64,000 bases of DNA from Pseudomonas solani (lineage in GTDB: Bacteria; Pseudomonadota; Gammaproteobacteria; Pseudomonadales; Pseudomonadaceae): the NCBI RefSeq assembly GCF_026072635.1, contig NZ_AP023081.1, forward strand, positions 1,758,501 to 1,822,500, given 5' to 3'. Every line of letters starts with the position of its first letter. Within the stretch, counting starts at the first letter, position 1. The position numbers were made by a program, and so were the translations under genes. Shown here piece by piece: positions 1 to 8,069 of this stretch. Under the pieces are notes generated by a model that was given only the letters and a program-made list of their open reading frames with translations, was not told where the DNA came from and ran no database searches.

Positions 1-1504
1 CGAGAGCCATGCAGGTTTCCACCAGCAACAAGGCGCGGCCCGGTGCGCGACCGGCCAGGACCCGGGCGATGAACATGTACAGCAGGCCCATGGCCAGGGC
101 GCTGAAGGCGGCGCCGAACTCGATGTGGTGGATCACCGCGTACTGCAGGCCGAAACCGACCAGGGGCGGGCCGAACAGCACGGTGCCGTCGATGTAGTCG
201 CCCTGGCGCGCCGACCAGCGCAGCAGCGCATCACGCTCGCCATCCGGCGCGGCCGCCGCTTCACGCAGCTTGCGCCGGGCGAACAGCAGGCCGATGGCCA
301 GGTACATGAGGAAGAACAGCACCAGGAAGGGCTCGGTGCTGGCGAACAGCTCCGGCTTGTAGGAGCGCAGGCCCCAGGCGAAGCCGATGCCGAAGGTGCC
401 GACGAAGCCGATCAGGTTGAGCAGGCGCCAGGCCTTGAACCAGGCGATGGCGAAGATGCCGGCGTTGAGCAGGGCGAAATAGGAGAACAGCGCGACATGG
501 TTGCCGCTGCCGGTGGAGGTGAGGATCGGCGCGGCGAAACCACCCAGTGCCGCAGCGGCGGCCAGGCCCAGGGCGTCCTGCAGCACCGCGAGGATGGCCG
601 AGCAGAGGGTGACCACGATCAGCAGGATCAGCGCCATCTTCGGGTCCAGCAGCGGATGCAGGCGCATCGCCGCGAACACCGTCAGGTAGAGCACCGCAAT
701 ACCCGCACCCTGCAGCATCAGGCCGTAGTTGGGGTTGCGCTTGCGCAGCCACCAGCCCAGCCCCAGCAGGGCGATGGCCGCAGCGGCCACACCTGCATAG
801 CGCACCTCGATGGGCACCACCATGCCTTCGGTGGCGTAGCGCAGGAGGAAGGCCAGGCCGAGGAACAGCAGCAGCACGCCGACCCGCAGCACGGTGTTGC
901 CGCCGAACAGCCAGTTGCGCGCGGCCTCGAAGCCGCGCTCGAACAGCGAGGGCTCGCGGGGCGGCGGCGGTGGGGGCGGGGTGACCGGGGCACGGGCGAC
1001 CATGGGCTCCGGCTGGCGCGGCGGCAGCGGTTCGGCCAAGGGCTCGGGGAGGGGTTCCAGGGTCCAGTCGCTGACATCCGGCTGGCGCGGTGGCGGGCTG
1101 ACCACCAGGGGCTCCGGCTCGAGCTCCGCAGGCAGTTCCCAGACCAGCTCGCTGTCGTCCACCGGTTGCTCCGGCTTCTCCGGTGCGGCGGCCTGGGCAT
1201 GGACGACGGGCGCTTCCGGCACTGGCACGGGCGCCTCGGTGGGCGGCGCGGCGGGAGCGGTGGGTTGCACCCCGCTGCGCTCGACCTTGAGCAGCCGCTC
1301 ATGGATGGCCTGCGTACCGACATCGAAACGGGCCGCGAACTCGCGCAGCTGCTTCTGCAGGGCGGCGTTTTCCGTACTCAGCCCGTGCAGGCGGATCGCC
1401 TGTCCGAGGCCCAATCCGAGGAGGCCGCCCAGCAGGGCTCCGGTGATCGATTCACCGGCTGCCGCTCCCATGGCCAGACCCACCAGCATGAAGATCCATT
1501 GCAT
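1..1504 (-). CDS. DUF2339 domain-containing membrane protein (3' end outside window)
   Basis: The reading frame is open from an ATG at 1504 to the window edge (501 codons seen), so the C-terminus is missing. The N-terminus has a hydrophobic glycine-rich segment (MQWIFMLVGLAMGAAAGE), followed by a short helical stretch and then a proline- and glutamate-rich linker at about residues 65-190. After that come many closely packed hydrophobic segments of the kind found in DUF2339 polytopic inner-membrane proteins. The linker includes a run of seven prolines. Function is unknown for the family; members are large multi-pass proteins. No close partner gene is visible: the next gene upstream points the other way. 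The start is the first ATG before the hydrophobic segment, and its ribosome binding site is weak. Confidence 0.8.
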   Translation of the reverse strand, partial: MQWIFMLVGLAMGAAAGESITGALLGGLLGLGLGQAIRLHGLSTENAALQKQLREFAARFDVGTQAIHERLLKVERSGVQPTAPAAPPTEAPVPVPEAPVVHAQAAAPEKPEQPVDDSELVWELPAELEPEPLVVSPPPRQPDVSDWTLEPLPEPLAEPLPPRQPEPMVARAPVTPPPPPPPREPSLFERGFEAARNWLFGGNTVLRVGVLLLFLGLAFLLRYATEGMVVPIEVRYAGVAAAAIALLGLGWWLRKRNPNYGLMLQGAGIAVLYLTVFAAMRLHPLLDPKMALILLIVVTLCSAILAVLQDALGLAAAAALGGFAAPILTSTGSGNHVALFSYFALLNAGIFAIAWFKAWRLLNLIGFVGTFGIGFAWGLRSYKPELFASTEPFLVLFFLMYLAIGLLFARRKLREAAAAPDGERDALLRWSARQGDYIDGTVLFGPPLVGFGLQYAVIHHIEFGAAFSALAMGLLYMFIARVLAGRAPGRALLLVETCMAL

Positions 1505-1770
1505 GCACTGAATTCCCAAGTGATTGAGAAGAAACGCCAGATCCCTGCACGTTCAACGCCGCCGCCCGGCGTAAATGGCGACGCGCCAGTATATCGAGCG
1601 AAACGGAACACTCCCTACAGACGAATGCTGGCCATCTCACAGACACAGAAAATTCATTCGATTGCGCACAGAGAGTAGAAATCGTCTCGCCGGCCGGCGG
1701 CAAACTGTTCACAAATTCGCCAATCCCGCTATGATGCGCGCCCTCCCAGCCCCAAGCCCGCGCCCAAGCC

Positions 1771-2166
1771 ATGAAAACCATGCTCATCGTCGGTGCCGAC
1801 ATCGATCGCACCGAAACCTGGATCCGTTACGAAAAGAGCATGTGCCACGCCTGCGTCTCCAGCTGCTGCACCATGCCGGTCGAGGCCCGCATCAGCGATC
1901 TGATCCGCATGGAGCTGGTGGCCGACTTCGAGCGTGGCGAGCCGCCGAAGAACATCGCCAAGCGCCTGATGAAGGACGGCCTGGTGGAACGCTTCAACCA
2001 GAAGTCGGGCATCTTCACCCTGGCCCGCATGGCCAACAACGACTGCTACTTCCTCGACCGCAAGTCGCGCCTGTGCACCATCTACGACAAGCGCCCGGAA
2101 ACCTGCCGCAACCACCCCAGGATCGGCCCGCGCCCCGGCTACTGCGCCTTCAAGCCCAACGCCTGA
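1771..2166 (+). CDS. YkgJ family cysteine-cluster protein
   Basis: A 131-residue soluble protein with the cysteine pattern of the YkgJ/UPF0153 (CxxCxxxCC) family. Cysteines lie at about 25, 28, 32 and 33 (CHACVSSCC), then at 92, 102, 112 and 125. Such clusters are believed to bind zinc or an iron-sulfur cluster, but no biochemical role is established. The family match rests on the N-terminal CxxCxxxCC and the later CxxxYDxRPxxCR-like stretch (CTIYDKRPETCR). The gene stands alone: the DUF2339 gene is divergent and the DUF808 gene is convergent. The ribosome binding site before the ATG at 1771 is poor; a second in-frame ATG three codons later is possible. Confidence 0.85.
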   Translation: MKTMLIVGADIDRTETWIRYEKSMCHACVSSCCTMPVEARISDLIRMELVADFERGEPPKNIAKRLMKDGLVERFNQKSGIFTLARMANNDCYFLDRKSRLCTIYDKRPETCRNHPRIGPRPGYCAFKPNA

Positions 2167-2182
2167 TCCCGCGACCTCGACC

Positions 2183-2300
2183 AAGGCGGGTTTCACCCGC
2201 CCTACTCACCTCGGCAATTGCCAGCCACCCAGGATGCTGCCTTGTGGGAGCGGATTCATCCGCGATGCCCCGGCCCCCGGGCTGAAGCCCGGGCTACGGT
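2183..2300. repeat. REP-like palindromic intergenic sequence
   Basis: After the YkgJ gene there are three short palindromes in a row: GGCGGGTTTCACCCGCC (2186-2202), GGAGCGGATTCATCCGCG around 2246-2263, and GGGCTGAAGCCCGGGC around 2279-2294. The middle one resembles the inverted pair downstream of ntrC at 30274-30357, which suggests a dispersed extragenic palindrome of the Pseudomonas REP kind. The copy number in the genome cannot be judged from this window. Confidence 0.5.
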
Positions 2301-2329
2301 CCGAGCGGTAATACGAGCCCCTGAAAACG

Positions 2330-2364
2330 AAAACGCCCCGCGGGCGATGCCAGCGGGGCGTTTT
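2330..2364. terminator. Bidirectional intrinsic terminator
   Basis: A 12-bp stem (AAAACGCCCCGC at 2330-2341 with GCGGGGCGTTTT at 2353-2364) with an 11-base loop and T-rich arms on both sides. It lies just past the end of the DUF808 gene on the minus strand and can also stop plus-strand transcription from the YkgJ gene. Confidence 0.85.
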
Positions 2365-2377
2365 TCATGGGCGGCTA

Positions 2378-3286
2378 TCAGCCCTTGGCGAACAGCTTCT
2401 TCGCCAGGCTCACCACCACCAGCACCAGCGCACCGGCGACGATGCCGACCACGCCGTTGATCAGGGTCGGCACCACCACGCCAGCGGCGCCCGCCGCTTC
2501 GGCCAGGTGATGGATGGGCTCGTGGGCAGCAGGAATGCCGTGGGTGAGGATGCCGCCGCCCACAAGGAACATCGCGGCGGTGCCGATCACCGACAACCCT
2601 TTCATCATGTACGGCGCGGCACGCAGGATGGCGCGGCCGATGCTCTGCGCGGCCTGGCTGGCCTTGCGACTGAGGTAGAGGCCCAGGTCGTCCAGTTTGA
2701 CGATGCCGGCCACCAGGCCGTACACGCCGACGGTCATGATCGCGGCGATGCCCACCAGCACGGCCACCTGCACCCCGAAGGAGGACTCGGCGACCGTCCC
2801 CAGGGTGATGGCGATGATTTCGGCGGAGAGGATGAAGTCGGTGCGGACGGCACCCTTGACCTTGTCCTTCTCGAAGGCCACGACATCGACGTCGGTCTTG
2901 GCCAGCGCCTCGACATGGGCGGCGTGGCTCTGCTCGTCTTCCTCGGCGCTGTGCAGCCACTTGTGGGCTAGCTTCTCGAAGCCCTCGAAGCACAGGTAGG
3001 CGCCGCCCACCATCAACAGCGGGGTCACCGCCCAGGGCGCGAAGGCGCTGATCAGTAGCGCGGCCGGCACCAGGATCGCCTTGTTCACCGCCGAGCCCTT
3101 GGCCACTGCCCAGACCACCGGCAGCTCGCGCTCGGCCTGCACGCCGGAAACCTGCTGGGCGTTGAGGGCCAGGTCGTCCCCCAGTACGCCGGCGGTTTTC
3201 TTCGCGGCGACCTTGGTCATCAGGGAAACGTCGTCGAGGACGCTGGCGATATCGTCTAGCAGGGTGAGCAGGCTGGCTCCGGCCAT
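2378..3286 (-). CDS. DUF808 family membrane protein (YedI-like)
   Basis: A 302-residue inner-membrane protein of the DUF808 (YedI) family. It begins MAGASLLTLLDDIASVLDDV and contains the characteristic stretch KTAGVLGDDLALN. Several hydrophobic segments follow (about residues 70-100, 165-205 and 235-300). A charged region between the first and second hydrophobic blocks (HSAEEDEQSHAAHVEAL) is typical of the family. Function is not known. The ATG at 3286 was chosen because AAGGA sits about 7 bases upstream; a longer frame back to 3412 adds 42 residues without family character. A strong terminator follows the stop codon. The gene is monocistronic and runs in the same direction as cptA upstream. 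Confidence 0.88.
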   Translation of the reverse strand: MAGASLLTLLDDIASVLDDVSLMTKVAAKKTAGVLGDDLALNAQQVSGVQAERELPVVWAVAKGSAVNKAILVPAALLISAFAPWAVTPLLMVGGAYLCFEGFEKLAHKWLHSAEEDEQSHAAHVEALAKTDVDVVAFEKDKVKGAVRTDFILSAEIIAITLGTVAESSFGVQVAVLVGIAAIMTVGVYGLVAGIVKLDDLGLYLSRKASQAAQSIGRAILRAAPYMMKGLSVIGTAAMFLVGGGILTHGIPAAHEPIHHLAEAAGAAGVVVPTLINGVVGIVAGALVLVVVSLAKKLFAKG

Positions 3287-3437
3287 GTGGAAATCCTTGA
3301 GTGGGGGAAGGCGTTGCAGGTGCGGAATGATGCAACAGCCTACGGCGCCATTCCATCGGCCCGTCGGATTTCCAAGCAAAAAGCTGACAGACAGACGCCC
3401 CGGCACAGTCAAGGCCGGGGCCGGACGCTATCTCACC

Positions 3438-5222
3438 TCAACCACGGGTGCTGGGCGGGCCGCTCTGCAGGGGCTGGTCGCCCTCCTTTGCCACTTCCAC
3501 CGGTTTGGCGGCGGCCTTGGGTTTGGGCTTGATCAGGCTGAAGTCGATCATGGTCTTCAGCGTGTAGGGGTTACCGATCATCAACGGGCGCGCCTTGAAG
3601 TCGGCACTGACCAGGCTGCGGCTGGGGTCGAGCGTGTCGAAACGCAGGCCGGCGAGGTCCGCCCAGGTGTGCACCAGCCCGGCGCTGCTGAAGGGCCGGT
3701 CGAAGGTACCGGCGAAGTTGCGCGGGTGGCTCTGTTGCCAGGCGGGGCTGGTCCAGACCATGAAGGGGATGGTGTACATGGGCGCGGTGGGCGCCGCCTC
3801 GTTGCGCCCCAGCACCTGCGGGTGCTCGGGGTCGAACACCGCCTCGCCGTGGTCGGACAGGTAGAGCAGGAAGCCGTTCGGGTCGGTGGCCTTGAAGCGC
3901 TCGATCAGGGTGGAGACCACGTGGTCGTTGAACAGCACGGCGTTGTCGTAGCTGTTGTAGGTGGGCAACTGGTCGTCGGTGACGTTGGGCGGCACGCCCT
4001 GGCGATCGGTGAAGCGCTCGTACTCCGGCGGGTAGCGGTACTGGTAGCTCATGTGGGTGCCCAGCAGGTGCACCACGATGAACTTGCGTGGCGCCTGGTC
4101 GGCGAGGACCTTGGCGAAGGGCTCGAACACGTCGTCGTCGTACTGGCGAGCATTCTGGTTGCGGTTGTTGTTCAGGTAGAACTGCTCGTCGGCCTGCTTG
4201 GAGAAGGTGGTGAGCATGGTGTTGCGCTTGGTCAGGGTCTGCTGGTTGGTGATCCAGAAGGTCTTGTAGCCCGCCTGTTTCATCATGTTCAGCAGCGAGG
4301 GCTTGCTCAGGTAGGCGTCCGGGTTGCCCTCGTCGGCGAAGCTCAGCACCTGCTGCAGCGCCTCGATGGTGTAGGGGCGCGGGGTGACCACGTTGTCGAA
4401 CACCTGCAGCTCGCCGCGCAGCTTGTCGAGGTTCGGCGTGGTCGAGCGTGGGTAGCCATACAGGCTCATGCGCTGGCGGTTGGTGGATTCGCCGATGACC
4501 AGCACCAGGGTCGACGGCTGGTTGCCGTTGATGTCGTGCAGGTTGGCCAGGGGCGCGATGCGGGCGTTGCCTTCCAGCAGGTCCTGCATGTTGGACAGCT
4601 GCTGGCGGTATTGCCGGTAGCCCACCGCCAGTTGCCAGGGCACCGCCGGCTCCAGACGCTTGTCGATGCCGTCCATGGCCTGCTCGAAGCTGTCGTTGAC
4701 CATCATCTGCTTGGTCACCGGGTAGCCGAGCAGCGCCACCAGCAAGGCCGCGCTGATCGCCAGCGCCTTGCCACGGGGCAGGTACACCGGGCGCAGGCGC
4801 CGCCAGATCAGCCAGGCGACGGCGGCGTAGGCCAGCAGCACCAGGGGGATCCACCAGGTCATGTACTGGGTCAGGTACTCGCCGGCCTCGGCGGTATTGG
4901 ACTCGAACATGATGAAGATGACGCTCTGGGAAAACTCCTGGCCGTACACCAGGAAGTAGAACAGCGCCGGCAACGAGGCCAGCCAGAGCATCACGCCGAT
5001 CACCGCGGCGAGGGTGCGGGTGCGGGCCGGGAACAGCAGCACCGGGATCAGCCACAGGCCGCTGAGCAGGAAGGCCTGGCGGAAGCCGGTGAAGCCGCTG
5101 GTGTCGGTGGCGAGGATCAGCGCCTGGGTGAGGCCCGAGAAGCACCAGAAGAACAGGAACAGCCAGCCCAGACCGGCCCAGTCGAGTTTCCGGGCCCCTT
5201 GATCACGCACGTGCGACGGCAT
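3438..5222 (-). CDS. cptA: Phosphoethanolamine transferase, CptA/EptA type
   Basis: A 594-residue inner-membrane enzyme that transfers phosphoethanolamine from phosphatidylethanolamine to a lipopolysaccharide sugar or lipid A. About five membrane segments fill the first 170 residues. The periplasmic sulfatase-like domain follows, with the nucleophile motif GESTNRQRMSLYGYPRSTTP (a Thr in the GEST context), then HLLGTH, and LYLSDHGEAV carrying metal-binding Asp and His. Length and motif order match the CptA branch of the family; I cannot separate CptA from other Ept enzymes with certainty. The start at 5222 has GGAG 7 bases upstream; an upstream in-frame start would add 22 residues. The C-terminal tail is lysine- and proline-rich. 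No PmrAB-type regulator is nearby. Confidence 0.85.
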   Translation of the reverse strand: MPSHVRDQGARKLDWAGLGWLFLFFWCFSGLTQALILATDTSGFTGFRQAFLLSGLWLIPVLLFPARTRTLAAVIGVMLWLASLPALFYFLVYGQEFSQSVIFIMFESNTAEAGEYLTQYMTWWIPLVLLAYAAVAWLIWRRLRPVYLPRGKALAISAALLVALLGYPVTKQMMVNDSFEQAMDGIDKRLEPAVPWQLAVGYRQYRQQLSNMQDLLEGNARIAPLANLHDINGNQPSTLVLVIGESTNRQRMSLYGYPRSTTPNLDKLRGELQVFDNVVTPRPYTIEALQQVLSFADEGNPDAYLSKPSLLNMMKQAGYKTFWITNQQTLTKRNTMLTTFSKQADEQFYLNNNRNQNARQYDDDVFEPFAKVLADQAPRKFIVVHLLGTHMSYQYRYPPEYERFTDRQGVPPNVTDDQLPTYNSYDNAVLFNDHVVSTLIERFKATDPNGFLLYLSDHGEAVFDPEHPQVLGRNEAAPTAPMYTIPFMVWTSPAWQQSHPRNFAGTFDRPFSSAGLVHTWADLAGLRFDTLDPSRSLVSADFKARPLMIGNPYTLKTMIDFSLIKPKPKAAAKPVEVAKEGDQPLQSGPPSTRG

Positions 5223-5417
5223 AAGAACTCCATCAGTCGGATACAGGCTGCCGAGCGAACCGGCAGGAACCGCACGGACTCTGCACAAGCACGTGTGAAA
5301 ACTTCGTCAAGAAAGGCGATACGGCCCGGGAGTGCGCGCTCACGCGCAACGCATCCCAATGGCGTGGGGGCAAAGTCGCTACACTCCGCCACCACCCATG
5401 CTTCAGCAGGACACGGA

Positions 5418-5879
5418 ATGTCGATGACCACCCCGCACGCACGCCTCCGCCAGCTCCTCGTTTATTGGCTGTATGCCGCCGCCTTCGGCCATCTCTGTGC
5501 CGGCCTCGCGCTCACCTGGTTCAACCACCTGCCGCTGTTCGAGGCCTATCAGCAGGGCGTCGAGCACGCCTTCTGGACCGGCGCAGTGCCGGCGGGCGCG
5601 CGCGATCAGCAGCTGTGGTGGCAGGCCCTGTTCGGCGCCACGATGCAAAGCTACGCGGTGTTCATGTTCGCCCTGGTGCGCATCGGCGACCGTGGGCGCA
5701 ACGCTTCGGCCTGGGGCTGGATGATGGTCGGCATCCTGCTGTGGGCCCCGCAGGACATGCTGCTCTCCGCGCAGCGGGGCATCTGGGCGCACCTGTGGGT
5801 CGACGGTTTTGCCCTGCTTGCCCTGCTGCCACCGCTCGCCTGGCTCTATCGACACGATCGCCGCACATCTTCCGACTGA
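5418..5879 (+). CDS. Small four-helix membrane protein of unknown function
   Basis: A 153-residue protein with about four hydrophobic segments: residues 14-32 (LLVYWLYAAAFGHLCAGLAL), a central segment after LWWQALFGATMQSYAVFMFAL, one around WMMVGILLWAPQDMLL, and the last around LWVDGFALLALLPPLAWLY. It ends in a basic tail (RHDRRTSSD). I do not recognise a named family. The frame extends far upstream, antisense to cptA, but the ATG at 5418 with AGGA about 8 bases before it, just downstream of the divergent cptA start, is the sensible beginning. It shares an intergenic promoter region with cptA. Confidence 0.75.
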   Translation: MSMTTPHARLRQLLVYWLYAAAFGHLCAGLALTWFNHLPLFEAYQQGVEHAFWTGAVPAGARDQQLWWQALFGATMQSYAVFMFALVRIGDRGRNASAWGWMMVGILLWAPQDMLLSAQRGIWAHLWVDGFALLALLPPLAWLYRHDRRTSSD

Positions 5880-6109
5880 CCAGTCGTCGGCAGCTCCCGC
5901 AGGCCTTGGGTGATCCGACCGAAGGCCGAGGGCTTCGCTTCGTCGTCCCCCCTCCTCCTCTCCCCCGCTTCGCCGTTGCCAGCGCCCGCTTGCGGTTGCC
6001 GGAACAACCTCCCGTATTCCGGGCCCTGCAGCCCTGAGTTCCGGCCCGGACTCTCCCCGACGAGCCCATCCGTGATCGCCACGGCACTCGGGCAAGCGCA
6101 ACGGCCAGC

Positions 6110-6128
6110 AATTGACACCCTGTCAATT
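6110..6128. promoter_or_regulatory. Perfect 19-bp palindrome, candidate operator
   Basis: AATTGACACCCTGTCAATT: two perfect 8-bp arms separated by CCC. It lies about 220 bp before the lasB start codon and about 230 bp after the preceding stop. Its size and symmetry suit a dimeric regulator. I do not recognise the regulator. Confidence 0.5.
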
Positions 6129-6195
6129 CACGACAAATAGCCGCCTTATTGCCGAAATTTGCAGCAAATATCGCGATTATTTATGCATTCGAGCG

Positions 6196-6223
6196 TTGAT
6201 ATCCCCTTCCTGGCGTCTATACC
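6196..6223 (+). promoter_or_regulatory. Candidate promoter for lasB
   Basis: TTGATA (6196-6201), a 16-base gap, then TATACC (6218-6223). It would give a leader of about 120 bases before the ATG. The match is moderate and the spacing is one base short of the optimum. Confidence 0.4.
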
Positions 6224-6348
6224 TTCCTCCTTATCGCCACCCCAACCGGCCATCCGCCGGGCACCGGCGATACCTCGCTCCTAGAGCGCCCACAAGGCCA
6301 CTGGAGCACCACGGAGATACCCTCCGACCATCACCAAGGAGCTACAGA

Positions 6349-7830
6349 ATGCAAAGGAAGTTCATAGGAAAAACGCTGATCCTGGCCACTCTCGCCTCTC
6401 CCGCGATAGGACTCGCGGCCGAGCTGGTGGACGTAGCCAAGTTGCCGTCACGGGCAGGAATAGCCGGTGGCAGCGACATCCACTCCGACCTGGGCCTGGC
6501 ACCCGAGGAGCTCGACAAGGGCACCAGCGCCAAGCTGCCGAACGGCACCCAGGTCACCCGCTACCAGCAGTACTACAAGGGCGTGCGGGTCTGGGGCGAA
6601 GCCATCACCGAAAGCCGCAACGGCGCCACCAAGCGCACCGGCCGCATGCTGGTAGGCATCGAGCAGGACCTGGTGCGTGACGCCACCCCCACCCTGACCA
6701 AGGAGCAGGCCCTGCAACAGGCCAAGGCCCTGGTCGCCAGCAGCCAGCCGGTGAGCAACGAGCAGAGCGAGCTGGTGGTACGGCTGAACGAGCAGAAACA
6801 GGCGCAGCTCGCCTACGTGGTGTCGTTCTTCGTCGGCGGGGATGAGCCGTCCCGCCCGCACTTCATGATCGAGGCCAACACCGGCCAGGTCCTGCAGCGC
6901 TGGGAAGGCCTCAACCACGCCGAAGCCACTGGTCCGGGCGGCAACGCCAAGACCGGCAAGTACCTCTACGGCACCCAGTACGGCCCGCTGATCGTCAACA
7001 ACCGCTGCGAGATGAACAGCGGTGACGTGATCACCGTCAACCTCAACAACAGCACCAACAATACCAGCGTCAAAGCCTTCCGCTTCGCCTGCCCGTACAA
7101 CGAGTACAAGCTCACCAACGGCGCCTACTCGCCCCTCAACGATGCCCACTACTTCGGCAACGTGGTGTTCCAGATGTACGGCAACTGGTTCGGCGGGCTG
7201 CGTCCGCTCAACGAGAAGAAGCTGTACATGAAGGTGCACTACGGCAACGGCTACGAGAACGCCTTCTGGGACGGCCAGGCCATGACCTTCGGCGACGGCA
7301 AGAGCCGCTTCTACCCGCTGGTTTCCCTCGACGTGTCGGCCCACGAGGTCAGCCACGGCTTTACCGAGCTGAACTCCGGCCTGGTCTACGAGGGGCAATC
7401 CGGCGGCATGAACGAAGCCTTCTCGGACATGGCCGGCGAAGCCGCCGAGTACTTCATGAAGGGGCAGAACGACTGGAAGGTGGGTGCCGATATCTTCAAG
7501 GGCAACGGTTCGCTGCGCTACATGGACCAGCCCAGCCGTGACGGCAGCTCCATCGACCGGGCCAGCGACTACTACGAAGGCATCGACGTGCACCACTCCA
7601 GCGGGGTGTACAACCGCGCCTTCTACCTGCTCGCCAAGTCGACCGGCTGGAACACCCGCAAGGCCTTCGAAGTGTTCGTCGACGCCAACCGCTTCTACTG
7701 GACCGAGACCAGCACCTTCGACCAGGGCGCCTGCGGCGTGATCAAGTCGGCGCAGAACCGCAGCCTGCCGACGGCGGACGTGATCAACGCGTTCAAGGCC
7801 GTGGGCGTGAGCTGCAAGACGGCGCTGTAA
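6349..7830 (+). CDS. lasB: Pseudolysin-type elastase, M4 family zinc metalloprotease
   Basis: A secreted zinc endopeptidase made as a 493-residue preproenzyme. It has a signal peptide (about residues 1-23), a propeptide with FTP and PepSY-like sequence (about 24-190), and a mature M4 domain beginning near Ala191 (AEATGPGGN), matching the His-Ala autocleavage point of P. aeruginosa pseudolysin. The active site is visible as HEVSH (332-336) with the third zinc ligand in GGMNEAFSD (Glu356), and HHSSGVYNRAFYLLA follows with the catalytic His. Cysteines that form the two disulfides of pseudolysin appear conserved. Similarity to PAO1 LasB runs over the full length. The mature enzyme would leave by the Xcp type II system, which is not in this window. 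AAGGAG lies 7 bases before the ATG. A separate promoter region precedes it and no operon partner is seen. Confidence 0.95.
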   Translation: MQRKFIGKTLILATLASPAIGLAAELVDVAKLPSRAGIAGGSDIHSDLGLAPEELDKGTSAKLPNGTQVTRYQQYYKGVRVWGEAITESRNGATKRTGRMLVGIEQDLVRDATPTLTKEQALQQAKALVASSQPVSNEQSELVVRLNEQKQAQLAYVVSFFVGGDEPSRPHFMIEANTGQVLQRWEGLNHAEATGPGGNAKTGKYLYGTQYGPLIVNNRCEMNSGDVITVNLNNSTNNTSVKAFRFACPYNEYKLTNGAYSPLNDAHYFGNVVFQMYGNWFGGLRPLNEKKLYMKVHYGNGYENAFWDGQAMTFGDGKSRFYPLVSLDVSAHEVSHGFTELNSGLVYEGQSGGMNEAFSDMAGEAAEYFMKGQNDWKVGADIFKGNGSLRYMDQPSRDGSSIDRASDYYEGIDVHHSSGVYNRAFYLLAKSTGWNTRKAFEVFVDANRFYWTETSTFDQGACGVIKSAQNRSLPTADVINAFKAVGVSCKTAL

Positions 7831-7852
7831 CCAGGGCACTGCCCGTATCAGG

Positions 7853-7880
7853 CCCCCTGTCGGCGCGAGCTTGCAGGGGG
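7853..7880 (+). terminator. Possible hairpin after lasB
   Basis: CCCCCTG (7853-7859) pairs with CAGGGGG (7874-7880) across a 14-base loop, 22 bases after the lasB stop. There is no T-tract, so it may only stabilise the 3' end. Confidence 0.35.
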
Positions 7881-7987
7881 TCATGAAGACGGGCATCGAA
7901 CAGCGGAACGGGGCATGACGCCTGCACGACGGCCCCAGCGCGGCTCCTCTTTCAAAAAACGCCAGGGTTCAACTGGCCACTTGCCAC

Positions 7988-8014
7988 TTAAGTTCTGTCA
8001 GAGTATTCCGAAAC
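7988..8014 (+). promoter_or_regulatory. Candidate sigma-28 (FliA) promoter for the chemoreceptor
   Basis: TTAAGTTC (7988-7995), exactly 11 bases, then TCCGAAAC (8007-8014). Compared with the FliA consensus TAAAGTTT-N11-GCCGATAA this matches 6 of 8 and 5 of 8 positions. The site is 55 bp before the start codon of a chemotaxis receptor, a common FliA target. Confidence 0.45.
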
Positions 8015-8069
8015 AAAAGTAAGCCACTGCAAGAGCGGCTGGACTCTCCACTCGGATGGAACTGAACCG

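Larger units (their letters stand above)
5880..6348. other. 469-bp intergenic region upstream of lasB
   Basis: No convincing ORF. The first 200 bases are C-rich. From about 6100 the sequence becomes AT-rich, unlike the rest of the window, and holds a 19-bp palindrome and a candidate promoter, listed separately. I looked for a lux-box-like 20-bp palindrome (CT-N12-AG type) of the sort that drives lasB in P. aeruginosa and did not find a clear one. Confidence 0.6.

Noticed and set aside
125..1678. A 517-codon open frame opposite the DUF2339 gene
   Set aside because: It is an antisense shadow with Gln/Arg/Gly-rich content and no family features; the minus strand carries a membrane protein with family-like sequence.
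6112..6140. A promoter with TTGACA inside the palindrome as -35
   Set aside because: The position 17 bases downstream reads AAATAG, a poor -10. The palindrome is better explained as an operator.
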